In this document: positions 9,516-17,802 of the stretch, piece after piece | Position numbering within the stretch: the first letter of the stretch is position 1 | How the letters are laid out: each line of letters starts with the position of its first letter | NCBI RefSeq assembly: GCF_017743865.1 | Contig: NZ_JAGHRJ010000012.1 | Coordinates: forward strand, 19,030-83,029 | Source of the DNA: Labrenzia sp. R4_2 | GTDB lineage: Bacteria > Pseudomonadota > Alphaproteobacteria > Rhizobiales > Stappiaceae | Reading direction: 5' to 3' | Length of the DNA: 64,000 bases | Program-made: the position numbers and the translations under genes | Notes under the pieces: model-generated | What the model saw: the letters and a program-made list of their open reading frames with translations, nothing else | Database searches by the model: none | Told to the model about the DNA's origin: nothing

Positions 9516-10424
9516 TCAGACCAGAAGCTTCTCGATGAGGCGTCGGCGCTCTGCCGGACCGTGGTACTTCATCTGACGGAGCGACCGCTGATTGATCGCC
9601 TCCTCCCCGCTCTGGACCGCGGCAACAGCAGCCGAACGCAACAGCGCCGCGATTTCTCCGATCGTTCCGCCTGTATGCGCCAAAATCCAGCGCTGCAGGT
9701 CGGCCGAGTTGAGAGATGACGGCTTGCGAAGCGGGAACGTCGTCACAAAGCTCTGGATCAGCCGGTTGAGTTCCTCCCCCTCCTCCCACACCGGCAGGAT
9801 GATCGGATGAAACCGGTTCTCAAGCTGCAGATCGGTGCGGATGGCGAGATAGGCATCCCGCGTCCCTGCCCCGACAATCGGGATTCGCAGTTCGTTGCCG
9901 AGAAACCGCTACAAATTGAGGAATTCTCGTTGTGCCGGTGCGGTACCAGCCAAAAGATTGTGCAGTTCATCGATGATAAGGATTTGTGCGCCAACCCTCT
10001 TGAGGACCGACAACGCCAGTGCTTCAAGGTCATGCTTGCGGGCCATCCTTCGAACCGGCGCTCCCAAAACCTCCAGGAGATGCTGGTAGAAGCGCGCAAC
10101 GCCCGGATCGGTAAGCATTTGCAGCACGACAACGGGGATGTTTTCCTCATCACAGCCGGGCACGGCAGGCGGCGAATGATCGCGTCGGAATTTCTCGATG
10201 ATCATCGATTTGCCGTTGTTGGTCGGCCCCAGCAGGAGAAAACACTGAGGCCGAACGCGGCCTGGTTCGTTTTCAATCGCAGCGCTGAGCAGATCGAGCG
10301 CAGCCTGTGCCTGCGGGTAGCCGATCCACCACTGGCCACGGATGAAGGCAATTCGTTGAACATTGTCCGCGGCTGCAATCTCTCGCAGATCGAGGGGAAG
10401 GTGGCTGAGATTGGTTGTCACCAT
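9516..10424 (-). pseudogene. tniB: tniB, AAA ATPase, interrupted by an in-frame amber codon
   Basis: The frame encodes 302 positions of a TniB/IstB-like ATPase. Walker A is GPTNNGKS (66-73) and Walker B is ILIIDELHN (148-156). Codon 172 is TAG (plus-strand cta at 9909-9911), just after QREFLNL. Reading continues in the same frame as RFLGNELRIPIVGAGTRD and on through DLQLENRFHPI, a well-conserved TniB segment, to the stop before tniQ. A single base change (TTG or CTG to TAG) therefore explains the interruption. It could be a true inactivating mutation, a sequencing error, or a site read through by a suppressor. The ATG overlaps the tniA stop region by 7 bp. Confidence 0.88.
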
Positions 10425-12106
10425 TTTTCCACCGGAAATGGCGGCAGGACGGTAGCCACATCGTCACCGTCGCTCTCGTTTTCGATAGTCGGAATCAGCA
10501 CCGTAGCCACGCGATCCACCGGCGTTTCAGGGGCCGGTGTCTGTCGCGCCAGTTGGCGCCGGGCCGCTCTGGATTTCTTTGCTGCAGCCTTCACCAGCCC
10601 TCGCTGCTGTTCGACCGTCCTGAAGATAACCTCTTCATCGACCTGGGCCCGGCCGCCAGCCTTGATCATTCGGACGGCCTGCCGATGCTCAAAAAGCGAG
10701 ATCCCCGGCCTCTCCAGACGCCGGCAAGGCACCGTCACATAGCCGCGGCCGTCCGGCTCGAGCACAAATATCTGCGACAGATCGCGAGGATCGCGGCGGA
10801 TCAGGAAGGATCGGCACCGATCCCGGTTCGCAATCCACGGGCGCAGAACGTCGGAATAGTAGGTGATGTGGTCGAGCCTGAAGCCATCGCGTTGGATAGT
10901 ACGACGCACGACAGGCAGGAAATCGACCAGATACTCGCGACTATTGGCGACTGGTCGCGGGTTTCCGTGCTCGGCAATTCCGCGCTTCCACCGCGCGAGC
11001 GGCGGCTCCATGATTCCTTCGTGGAACTCGTGGTGGTAGCGTCCGCTGATCGCCAGAGCCAGCCAATGCTCCAGCTCGGTCAACGTGAGAACCGCTGCTG
11101 CATCGCTGTCATAGGTTCCACGTTCGGCCGGATTTGAGAACGTCGTGCCCGGCAGATCATGGATAAGGCCCATCAATGTGCCGATCAGACGCTCGATCAC
11201 GCCGCCGAAATGAGGCTGGCCCTTCGGGCGATATTCCAGGCTGATCCCATGCTGCTGGCAGCCGCGAGAGAGAGCCTCGCCATGAAACTCCGCAGCATTA
11301 TCAAGGTGCAGGAGACGCGGGACACCCGCAATCGGCCACTCTGTATCGAGACCCAGGCCGTCGAGATAGGCCCCCTTGTCAACACCAGAGTGGGCGAGGC
11401 ACAAACCGACACTCGTTGCGGACGGTGCCTCGAAGGAGACGAGAAAACCGGTGATGCAACGGCTATAGACGTCAATTGTCACGGTCAGCCACGGCCGTCC
11501 AACGGGCAGTCGGCTGATTTCGCCCACCAGAATGATATCGACCGGCGTATGGTCGATCTGGACGATGTCGAGCGGTCCTGTTGCGACGGGCCCATGGCCC
11601 GCAGCCGACGTCAGCCGTCTCGCTTCGCTACTGCGCGGACCTTCACGACGCCGCGCTACCTCTTCAGCCCGAATTGTCTCAAGGCGACGGCGGATCGTTT
11701 TCGCCGATGGAGCCGTCAAGCCAGCCTTCTTGCATCGGAGTTGAACTTCCTCGACAAGGCGGACAATCCGACGCTTCTGTCGCGTCAGGTAGGTATCGTA
11801 GATTGCGGCGGCGACAATGTCGTCCACCCGCGCCGGCATTCTGGATCGGCCTCGGCCACCGGATGGCTTTCCGGGAGCCAGCGAACTCATCAACCCACCT
11901 GAGGCCCGAAACCGGGCAATAAGCGTGTAGACCGATCGGGTGCTCATCCCCAGAAGAGCTGCCGCACCCTGCGCGTCAACGGCTGAGACCAATTCCTGAG
12001 CCGCCAAGGGCGCTATAACCGGATATCGGCGCTGCGCCTCTTGCCGTGCTTCTTCAGACAACCCGAGCGTACCGCGTTCGGCAATCTGATCAGCGTGATC
12101 GTCCAC
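10418..12106 (-). CDS. tniA: TniA transposase (DDE integrase, Mu-type)
   Basis: This 562-residue transposase has an N-terminal helix-turn-helix region (AAALLGMSTRSVYTLIARFR, about 48-67). The integrase core has catalytic D185 (VQIDHTP), D269 (LHLDNAAEF) and E305 (GVIERLIG), followed by a Mu-transposase C-terminal barrel. It cuts and joins the element's ends and makes 5-bp target duplications, consistent with the TCAGG pair seen. It starts at a GTG, about 177 bp inside the right end, as tniA does in related elements, and overlaps tniB. All catalytic residues are present, so the transposase itself seems intact. Confidence 0.92.
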   Translation of the reverse strand: MDDHADQIAERGTLGLSEEARQEAQRRYPVIAPLAAQELVSAVDAQGAAALLGMSTRSVYTLIARFRASGGLMSSLAPGKPSGGRGRSRMPARVDDIVAAAIYDTYLTRQKRRIVRLVEEVQLRCKKAGLTAPSAKTIRRRLETIRAEEVARRREGPRSSEARRLTSAAGHGPVATGPLDIVQIDHTPVDIILVGEISRLPVGRPWLTVTIDVYSRCITGFLVSFEAPSATSVGLCLAHSGVDKGAYLDGLGLDTEWPIAGVPRLLHLDNAAEFHGEALSRGCQQHGISLEYRPKGQPHFGGVIERLIGTLMGLIHDLPGTTFSNPAERGTYDSDAAAVLTLTELEHWLALAISGRYHHEFHEGIMEPPLARWKRGIAEHGNPRPVANSREYLVDFLPVVRRTIQRDGFRLDHITYYSDVLRPWIANRDRCRSFLIRRDPRDLSQIFVLEPDGRGYVTVPCRRLERPGISLFEHRQAVRMIKAGGRAQVDEEVIFRTVEQQRGLVKAAAKKSRAARRQLARQTPAPETPVDRVATVLIPTIENESDGDDVATVLPPFPVEKW

Positions 12107-12265
12107 CTCTCGACGCCCCCCCTGCCGGCAACCAAATCGGCGACATTGAAGGGAAGTATGGGTAGTTTATGCTACATAATGAAGACGACTATAGGGAATT
12201 AGGAGCTGATTGCTGTGACCATGACCTTCGCTAAGATATTGATCTTCCATGCTCCGCATTGAAGC

Positions 12266-12283
12266 TAACTTTGACAACTGACA
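12266..12283 (-). repeat. Right terminal inverted repeat of the tni transposon
   Basis: Read inward from the right end, the sequence is TGTCAGTTGTCAAAGT. It matches the left end at 14 of 16 bases. The 177 bp between tniA and this end contain no gene. Confidence 0.75.
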
Positions 12284-12288
12284 TCAGG
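12284..12288. repeat. Right 5-bp target-site duplication TCAGG
   Basis: This is identical to the five bases at 8301-8305 and immediately follows the ACA terminus of the right end. Confidence 0.8.
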
Positions 12289-12296
12289 CGTTCCAA

Positions 12297-13220
12297 ATGG
12301 CCAAATCGGCGCTCAATCGCACTTCTCGTCGGCCTGAGGGACGGCTTATCGGCTATGCGCGCGTCTCCACGGACGAACAGGCGACTGAAGCGCAGGAGCT
12401 GGAACTGCAATCGGCCGGCTGCGATACCATCGTGGAGGAATACGGTTCCGGCGCTTCGCGCAAACGCCCGGCCCTCGCCAGGCTCGTTCGGGAGATTGGT
12501 GCCGGTGAGACATTGGTCGTCGTTCGGCTCGACCGCCTAGCCCGTTCCGTGACCCATCTTTTGGAGGTGATCGAGGATCTAAATGCAAAGGGCGCACATT
12601 TCCGTTCGCTCAGCGATCCAATTGACACAACGACACCTCAGGGCATGTTCTCCCTGCAGGTCCTGGGCGCTGTCGCCCAGCTCGAACGCGCCCTGATCTC
12701 CGAACGCACCAAAGCTGGTATCAAGGCCGCAAAGGCGAAGGGGAAGTTACCCGGCAATCCGGGAATTCGAGAGCGCAGACCTGAAGCGCTCGCCAAGATG
12801 ACGGCCGCTCAAAAGGCAGCCTATGGCGCTCGCATCCAGGCAAATGCCAATCAATGGCTTCCAATTGTCCGGCGTATGCGTCCTGATCACACCTGGGACG
12901 ATATTGCACGGTTCCTCAAAAACCGCGGGCATGACTGGACACCCGAACGGCTTCGGCGCGCAGTGAAGTGGATGGTCGCTGAGGGAATGGCGGACGAGGA
13001 CCTGCTCAGAAAATCGCCTCCACGCCCGCCGGAAAACCGGTTGATGACGCTGGTAGCCGGCATCCACTCGTCAAACCCGGAGCTAACCTTGCGCGAAATC
13101 GCCAGTCAGCTCGAACGGCTGCACGAGCGTACGCCTCGGGGCGGCACAAAATGGTCGCCTTCTTCCGTCAAGAATCTTATCGACCGGGCAAAGCGGACTG
13201 GTTTGCTCGAAGCAGTTTGA
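12297..13220 (+). CDS. Serine recombinase (resolvase/invertase family)
   Basis: This 307-residue protein has the resolvase N-terminal domain with nucleophile S24 in YARVSTDEQ. The active-site arginines lie in VVVRLDRLARSV, followed by QLERALISERTKAG and the E-helix into IKAAKAKGKLPGNPGI. The tail of about 150 residues is longer than that of a typical 190-residue resolvase and may hold two helix-turn-helix-like segments. It starts at an ATG 8 bp outside the right target duplication of the tni element. It is therefore not the element's own TniR but the neighbour at whose promoter/res region the element landed. It may resolve plasmid multimers. The insertion separates it from its original upstream region and may have altered its expression. 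Confidence 0.88.
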   Translation: MAKSALNRTSRRPEGRLIGYARVSTDEQATEAQELELQSAGCDTIVEEYGSGASRKRPALARLVREIGAGETLVVVRLDRLARSVTHLLEVIEDLNAKGAHFRSLSDPIDTTTPQGMFSLQVLGAVAQLERALISERTKAGIKAAKAKGKLPGNPGIRERRPEALAKMTAAQKAAYGARIQANANQWLPIVRRMRPDHTWDDIARFLKNRGHDWTPERLRRAVKWMVAEGMADEDLLRKSPPRPPENRLMTLVAGIHSSNPELTLREIASQLERLHERTPRGGTKWSPSSVKNLIDRAKRTGLLEAV

Positions 13221-13347
13221 GTCCCAGATCGGAACTCCGGCGCAAATTGACCGCCCAGACCCTGCGGACGAAGTCTCCGTGCGTTTGATTTCAACCGGTC
13301 GGAAAACTGGCGCCGGCACTGATCTCCGTTCAGACCTCACCATGGTC

Positions 13348-14604
13348 TCACACCAGCCCATGCAGGGATTTGTGGAGGTGGAGTTTGCCCTCCCCAGCCC
13401 TGTCGATCATGGCGCGGAAATATCCGCCGGGCGAGGCAATGTGCTCCGGATCCCGCAGCGCCTTTTCGGCGACAACCGCAAGGCAGGCCGCGGCCAGATA
13501 TCTGCCTTGCCGCTCGACAGCGAGCTGATATCCGGACGGACTGAGGCCGATCAGCATGCGCAACTGCTCGGCAGCTCCACAAAGAGCCGGCCAACTGCTC
13601 AGACCGACCCCCAATTCTGCCTGTACCGATGAACATGCCGACTGAATGAGCCCTATGGAAACACCATCCAGGTTGGTTTCGGGAAACTTGCCTGCACCTC
13701 CCCTTCCCACTTGTGATTTCGGCCGTTGTGTTTCCGTGCGCCCGCCGCAAGGCTCTTTTTCAAGAGCCATTTCAACGGCTTCGCCGTTGTCAGGAGGAAA
13801 TTTAGTGTCTTGCTCGTTAGAGCAAGTCCGCTGAGAATTACTTCCAAGAGAGTCGGTTGGGGTTGTATTAAATAAAGGGCTGACATCAATGTCACCCGCG
13901 CATGACATTTTGTCCTTATTTTTCAACAAATGTGCTTCATGGAGAGCCAGGACCTGCGCATAGAGCGATTCCAGAAGTGCCGCCTTCTCCACCACATTCA
14001 ATTCGTCCCGGATCACAATCGTCTGGGCTCGGGCAGCAAACCCGTGAAATTCTGCAGGCTCCAGTTCGGCCATGTCGGCGATCGCCCGTGAAAACCGTGT
14101 AACAGCCCGCCTGGCTTCCTGCTCGGCCTTGATACGGCGCTGGAATGCATCCGCCTGAACCTTGAAGGCTTGCAGATTGAAGCACGCAGGGCTAAAGTCC
14201 AGACCGTAGGCCTGCTCCAGAGCCCCTTCTGAACCGCGATAGACATAGCGTCGCCCGGTCGGACTGTCCCGATAGGCAAGCACTCCGGCTTCGACGAGTT
14301 TCTTCAGGCAGCGCGTGACAGTGCGCGTGGTGCGCCGAGTGTATTCGGCAAGACGCTGATTTGAGATCGCCACTACCGGCCGCTTTCCGGCCTGGAAATC
14401 GTCGGGCTGCACAAGACCCAGGAGAATATCCAGGACATGATAAGCCGTGCCATCGATACCAAGCGCCGGCGCAACGCGTTTCAGTACCAGGGAGATTTCC
14501 TTTTTGGTGACCTTCGGCCGGTCTTCCTGGGACGCCAGATGCGCGCTCGCAAGAATCCCGGCAGACACCTTGCGAAAACTCGCAATCTGCTGAGTCGAAG
14601 ACAT
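13348..14604 (-). CDS. repC: RepC replication initiator of a repABC replicon
   Basis: This 418-residue initiator is of the RepC family, known only from alphaproteobacterial repABC plasmids. The N-terminal winged-helix region (AYHVLDILLGLVQPDDF, then NQRLAEYTRRTTRTVTRCLKKL) fits family members. In the family the replication origin lies inside repC itself. A less conserved linker (about 255-310) separates it from the C-terminal domain. The start is supported by a strong AAAGGAGGA four bases before ATG. It is transcribed with repA and repB, after a 218-bp gap that holds the counter-transcribed RNA controlling RepC synthesis. Confidence 0.93.
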   Translation of the reverse strand: MSSTQQIASFRKVSAGILASAHLASQEDRPKVTKKEISLVLKRVAPALGIDGTAYHVLDILLGLVQPDDFQAGKRPVVAISNQRLAEYTRRTTRTVTRCLKKLVEAGVLAYRDSPTGRRYVYRGSEGALEQAYGLDFSPACFNLQAFKVQADAFQRRIKAEQEARRAVTRFSRAIADMAELEPAEFHGFAARAQTIVIRDELNVVEKAALLESLYAQVLALHEAHLLKNKDKMSCAGDIDVSPLFNTTPTDSLGSNSQRTCSNEQDTKFPPDNGEAVEMALEKEPCGGRTETQRPKSQVGRGGAGKFPETNLDGVSIGLIQSACSSVQAELGVGLSSWPALCGAAEQLRMLIGLSPSGYQLAVERQGRYLAAACLAVVAEKALRDPEHIASPGGYFRAMIDRAGEGKLHLHKSLHGLV

Positions 14605-14709
14605 AAGTCCTCCTTTGCCGGAAGCGCATAAACGCGACCGAGCACTGAATTTTCAGATGCGAGACAAGCTGGAAGACGCAAGAAATCGTGCTCTGCTGCG
14701 AGACAGAAC

Positions 14710-14738
14710 TTGCGTTGCGCTGCGAGTGATTCTAGAAT
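14710..14738 (+). promoter_or_regulatory. Promoter of the counter-transcribed RNA
   Basis: TTGCGT (14710-14715) and TAGAAT (14733-14738) are separated by exactly 17 bp on the strand opposite to repABC. They point at a small transcript ending at the hairpin at 14788-14806. Confidence 0.55.
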
Positions 14739-14744
14739 CAGAGC

Positions 14745-14815
14745 TGCTAGACCGAGATCATAGGCACTCGTGCTTATCTCAACGAGGACCCGCCCACGTG
14801 GCGGGTTCTTTGTTT
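14745..14815 (+). ncRNA. repABC counter-transcribed RNA (incompatibility antisense RNA)
   Basis: The repB-repC gap of repABC plasmids encodes a small antisense RNA that pairs with the repC leader and lowers RepC synthesis; it is a main incompatibility determinant. Here a sigma70-like promoter on the plus strand and an intrinsic terminator bracket about 70 nt, at the expected place and orientation. The start is estimated as 7 nt after the -10. The family is well established; the exact ends are inference. Confidence 0.62.
14788..14815 (+). terminator. Intrinsic terminator of the ctRNA
   Basis: A perfect 7-bp stem (ACCCGCC at 14788-14794, GGCGGGT at 14800-14806) has a 5-nt loop and is followed by TCTTTGTTT. 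The same structure in the repC mRNA leader would be the antisense target. Confidence 0.7.
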
Positions 14816-14822
14816 CATGCTT

Positions 14823-15875
14823 TTATTTGCTCGCTTGTTTCCCTTCGCCTTTTTTGAACTCTTCAATCAACGCCGTCATCTTGTCTGCGACAAACTGAGC
14901 AAAAGCCGGCTCTTTCTTCGCATCTAGGAAGATTTTGACAGCGTTGCTGGACTGCTCCATCGTTCCGAACGAGCGACCTTCGTTCTCCAATCGAGACTTT
15001 TCAGCTCTGGATTTCGTCGTCCTGAACTTGTCTGCTTTTTCAGCTGTCCGATAAGCCAGTTCGAAACGCTTGTTGGAGTCAGCCCCTTTCCACACTGCGC
15101 TTTCGGGTAGAGCACGCACCGCTTCGAGAATCGAAGACTTCTTTGCACCTCGATCAGCGAGGCTCGCAAAAGCCTCCCAACGATTTCGGCCGATCTTGGG
15201 GGCAGGTCCAATCAAACGAAAGATATCAGCTGGCACCAAAGCGACGATTGCAGACATTTTCGAAATCGTTGTGTCAGAGGCAACTCCAACAGACTTGGCT
15301 ACAAGCTTACGCGTGAAACCGGCTTCCAAAAGGGCGACTGCGTATACCGCCTGCTCAATGAAGGACAGGTTCTTTCGTTCATTATTTTCAAGACCTTGAG
15401 CAATGACAAGCTCTTCGTCAGAAAGTTCTTGAACGTAAGCTTTCACCTTTTGCCCAAGAACCATGCAAGCACGATTGCGCCGCGCTCCATACGCCAGTTG
15501 GTACTGACCATTTTCTGCCGGATGTGGACGGACAAGGATGGGGAGTCGTTGGCCTTCTTCCTTAATGGAAGTCACCAGGCTTTGAAAATCCGGGTCATCG
15601 TCGGTCCATTCAAGACGGTCTTGAATGATGGAAGCCCGCACGGTGATGGGGTCGAGTTCAACGGTTTGGGATTTTTCAAGCTCGGCTTTCAGCCGCAGGT
15701 TTTCTTCTTCGATGCTTGCAAAACTCGCCTGCAGTGCTTTCGTCGGAGCAGTCGTCATGGGCCGACTCGTAGTCTTGTCCGATTTCTCGGCTTCAGCTTG
15801 TTTGGCAAGTTCGTTCGGGTCTACGGCACCAAACATGCCGGCAAGGCGTTTCGCCCGGTTGGATGCTTTGTTCAT
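14823..15875 (-). CDS. repB: RepB plasmid partitioning protein (ParB family)
   Basis: This 350-residue ParB-like protein has a ParB/Srx nuclease-like N-terminal domain: QRLPILVRPHPAENGQYQLAYGARRNRA carries the GxRRxRA box. A helix-turn-helix follows (GFTRKLVAKSVGVASDTTISKMSAIV). It binds parS sites and works with RepA to segregate the plasmid. Its start overlaps the repA stop as ATGA, indicating translational coupling. It is 218 bp upstream of repC in the same transcription unit. Confidence 0.93.
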   Translation of the reverse strand: MNKASNRAKRLAGMFGAVDPNELAKQAEAEKSDKTTSRPMTTAPTKALQASFASIEEENLRLKAELEKSQTVELDPITVRASIIQDRLEWTDDDPDFQSLVTSIKEEGQRLPILVRPHPAENGQYQLAYGARRNRACMVLGQKVKAYVQELSDEELVIAQGLENNERKNLSFIEQAVYAVALLEAGFTRKLVAKSVGVASDTTISKMSAIVALVPADIFRLIGPAPKIGRNRWEAFASLADRGAKKSSILEAVRALPESAVWKGADSNKRFELAYRTAEKADKFRTTKSRAEKSRLENEGRSFGTMEQSSNAVKIFLDAKKEPAFAQFVADKMTALIEEFKKGEGKQASK

Positions 15876-17095
15876 GAGCGTCCCCAGACTTTCAGGATCT
15901 CTTGGAAGATCTCAGTGTTGGCAGCATTTACGGATTCTATGGCGCGATTGTACGTGTCGCGTCCGACAGACCCTTTTTCGAGTTCGTACAACGTTTTGTT
16001 TTCCAGACCGGCATTTGTGATCGCAGTGGTCTCTACAACTGCAGCAGTCAAGACGCTTTCTCCAAAGAGAGACCGAAGCATCGCTGCAATATTCACCTGT
16101 GGAACATCGTGGGGAATATGTCTGGTCAAAAGAAACCGCATGAACTCATGATCGACAGGCGCACCAAAGTGAGCCATTTGTTCCAGCATTTCGTCCATCA
16201 TGTACAAAAACTGGTTCATACTTGCGACGTCGATCATCGCGGACTGTACAGGGATAATTAGCCCGGTAGCGGCAAATACAGCGTTTAATGTCAGATACGA
16301 CAATTGCGGTGGCGCATCGATTACGACTACATCGTAACGATCCTCCACGCTTCTCAGTGCAGTCGCCAACCGGCGAATAAAGTATTCGTCTCCCACGTAT
16401 TTGTTGCTGATGATGGCGGCTGGCGTTTCGTAATCGAAATACTGCAGCTCGCTCTGGCCTGGAACAAGATCCAGGCCTGCAAAGTAGGTCGGTCGAATTA
16501 CCTCCGGAAGTGGCCGACGTTCATCATCGTAACGCAGAACGCCAAACACCGTTTCGTTGTCGCCTACTTCCAAGACCGGCTGAACACCCAGCATCTCCGT
16601 CAGACTTGCTTGTGTATCAAGGTCGATTGCGAGAACGCGGAGGCCTTGCAACGCGAGAAACTGAGCCAAGTGCAAAGCAGTCGTCGTTTTCGCGCAGCCA
16701 CCTTTGAAATTGGCGATCGCGACAATTTGCATTCCGTCATCTTTACGACGACGCGGATCAAACTGTAGAGACTGTCCGGGACGCTTTTCGGCCAGGAACG
16801 ATCGAAGTTCATTGATCTGATCGAGTGTGTACATGCGCCGGTTCCCATCAGACCGCGCCGGTTGCGGACCTTCATTGTCGAGCGACATTTGCCGCAAGGT
16901 TGCGGGCGCGATGCCAATCAGGTCCGAAACTTCAGATGAGGAAAACGATCGCAAGTGCTTACGCGACTCCGGAGGATAATTCTGTTGCCAGTTGTTTTTG
17001 ATTTGCTGGCTTAATAGTGACGAAAAACGCGCAATTTTTCCCCTTGTTGAGTTGGGGTCCAATTCCTTGTCAGAAATTGCGGCTTCTTCTGTCAT
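15872..17095 (-). CDS. repA: RepA plasmid partitioning ATPase (ParA family)
   Basis: This 407-residue ParA-type ATPase has an N-terminal MerR-like DNA-binding region (SEVSDLIGIAPATLRQMSLDNEG) that lets it repress its own operon. The deviant Walker A is NFKGGCAKTTTALHLAQ, followed by LDTQASLTEMLG and VVIDAPPQLSYLT. It separates plasmid copies with RepB and represses repABC. The ATG at 17095 was chosen over an upstream in-frame start because GGAG lies 6 nt before it and the protein then has the usual RepA length. A palindrome cluster and a TTGACA promoter precede it. Confidence 0.93.
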   Translation of the reverse strand: MTEEAAISDKELDPNSTRGKIARFSSLLSQQIKNNWQQNYPPESRKHLRSFSSSEVSDLIGIAPATLRQMSLDNEGPQPARSDGNRRMYTLDQINELRSFLAEKRPGQSLQFDPRRRKDDGMQIVAIANFKGGCAKTTTALHLAQFLALQGLRVLAIDLDTQASLTEMLGVQPVLEVGDNETVFGVLRYDDERRPLPEVIRPTYFAGLDLVPGQSELQYFDYETPAAIISNKYVGDEYFIRRLATALRSVEDRYDVVVIDAPPQLSYLTLNAVFAATGLIIPVQSAMIDVASMNQFLYMMDEMLEQMAHFGAPVDHEFMRFLLTRHIPHDVPQVNIAAMLRSLFGESVLTAAVVETTAITNAGLENKTLYELEKGSVGRDTYNRAIESVNAANTEIFQEILKVWGRS

Positions 17096-17147
17096 TATCC
17101 ACTCCGACGCAAAAATTTGAAAAACACGGAAATAAGCGTCAGAGCGA

Positions 17148-17176
17148 ACTAAGAGCGAATTAGTGATTCCTGTCAA
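17148..17176 (-). promoter_or_regulatory. Probable repABC promoter
   Basis: On the minus strand, TTGACA (17176-17171) is followed 17 bp later by CTTAGT (17153-17148), a weak -10. Two copies of AGAGCGAA lie across the -10 region (plus-strand 17141-17158). A parS-like palindrome sits 10 bp upstream of the -35, which fits autoregulation by RepA/RepB. Confidence 0.5.
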
Positions 17177-17186
17177 TGGCTTTTTA

Positions 17187-17202
17187 GTTAACGCCCGTTA
17201 AC
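17187..17202. promoter_or_regulatory. parS-like palindrome upstream of repA
   Basis: GTTAACG and CGTTAAC form a perfect 16-bp palindrome around CC. This agrees with the usual repABC parS pattern (GTT-N4-GC-N4-AAC) except for the central pair. Its place immediately upstream of the repA promoter suits a centromere/RepB binding site. Confidence 0.55.
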
Positions 17203-17215
17203 TTTTCCACCGTCG

Positions 17216-17229
17216 ACACGATATCGTGT
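17216..17229. promoter_or_regulatory. Second palindrome upstream of repA
   Basis: ACACGAT and ATCGTGT form a perfect 14-bp palindrome, 13 bp from the parS-like site. It could be a RepA operator or a chance palindrome; only symmetry and place support it. Confidence 0.3.
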
Positions 17230-17388
17230 GCCTAGAGAAAATGGACCACACTAGTACTTGCAGGCAGACTCTGCTCATGGTGCATTTGTTCAGAAGCGCA
17301 GAGCGAGCTAAACAAGGGTGTACGCCTCATAATATTCGATTCAGATCAGCGAAGACCCGAATGTATCCTGAGATCAGGCGTTCGGCGT

Positions 17389-17520
17389 CTAAGATTTGAT
17401 GCGCGGAGACCGCGTTGCGTCCTGTGTTTTTTGATAGCTATGACTCCGTTTCGTATTCCCTTTCGCCCACTCACGCACGGCAGTCAGATTGACGCCCAGT
17501 GTATCCACCACCGTTTTCAT
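17389..17520 (-). pseudogene. Fragment of an IS3-family transposase OrfB
   Basis: A 43-codon minus-strand frame beginning MKTVVDTLGVNLTAVREWAK and continuing to SYQKTQD resembles, from memory, the N-terminus of IS3-family OrfB proteins (KTVxDTLGVARSN..., then YHKAQDA). It ends at a TAG after IKS, and the rest of the transposase is missing. This is a decayed insertion sequence rather than an active element. No terminal repeats were found. Confidence 0.5.
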
Positions 17521-17565
17521 GACAAATGTCCACTTTGAAACTCCATAAAAAGTAGAGGTCTTTTA

Positions 17566-17802
17566 TTGGATCGCCGCATTCGGGGTCTAATTCTAAAATG
17601 TCTTCTTGCCGAACTGACACTCAAGTTCTCGAGTGAGGTCTCTCGGTGCAATGTTATTGCGCTAGGAGACCTCAGAAAAGCTTTCGCCATCTTAAAGCTT
17701 GTTGCCTACGAATTGCGGCGTGAACGAAGAAGACCAACATCGACGACAACCCTGAATGACAAGTTCTATTCAGACATGAGCCGCGCTCACGGCTACCTGT
17801 AG
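17566..17802 (+). CDS. Small hypothetical protein
   Basis: This 78-codon frame starts with TTG after an AGAGG motif and encodes a basic, mainly helical protein with no motif I recognise. It stands alone in a sparse region. Its existence as a gene is doubtful; it could be a relic. Confidence 0.28.
   Translation: MDRRIRGLILKCLLAELTLKFSSEVSRCNVIALGDLRKAFAILKLVAYELRRERRRPTSTTTLNDKFYSDMSRAHGYL

Larger units (their letters stand above)
8306..12283 (-). mobile_element. 3978-bp tniQBA transposon (Tn5053/Tn402-like core) without cargo
   Basis: The element runs from TGTCATTTGTCACAGT (left) to the complement of TGTCAGTTGTCAAAGT (right); these 16-bp ends match at 14 positions. It is flanked by TCAGG on both sides. 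It carries only tniA (DDE transposase), tniB (ATPase) and tniQ, all reading leftward, and no resolvase, integron or cargo. The Tn402/Tn5053 family normally has a res site and a tniR gene and inserts next to res sites of other replicons. Here the only recombinase lies outside the right end. With tniB interrupted by an amber codon, the element is probably unable to move on its own. The matching duplication suggests that it has not rearranged since insertion. Confidence 0.85.

Noticed and set aside
12171..12196. Match to the known Tn402 end (GAAGACGACT) as a transposon terminus
   Set aside because: It would point the element away from tniA and has no partner or target duplication; the pair at 8306/12283 explains the borders better.
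12297..13220. Serine recombinase as the TniR resolvase of the tni transposon
   Set aside because: The TCAGG duplication and matched ends place the right border at 12283, so this gene is outside. It is also longer than typical TniR.
17519..17535. TGACAAATGTCC as an alternative right end of the tni element
   Set aside because: It does not end in ACA with a TCAGG duplication, and it overlaps the IS3 remnant.
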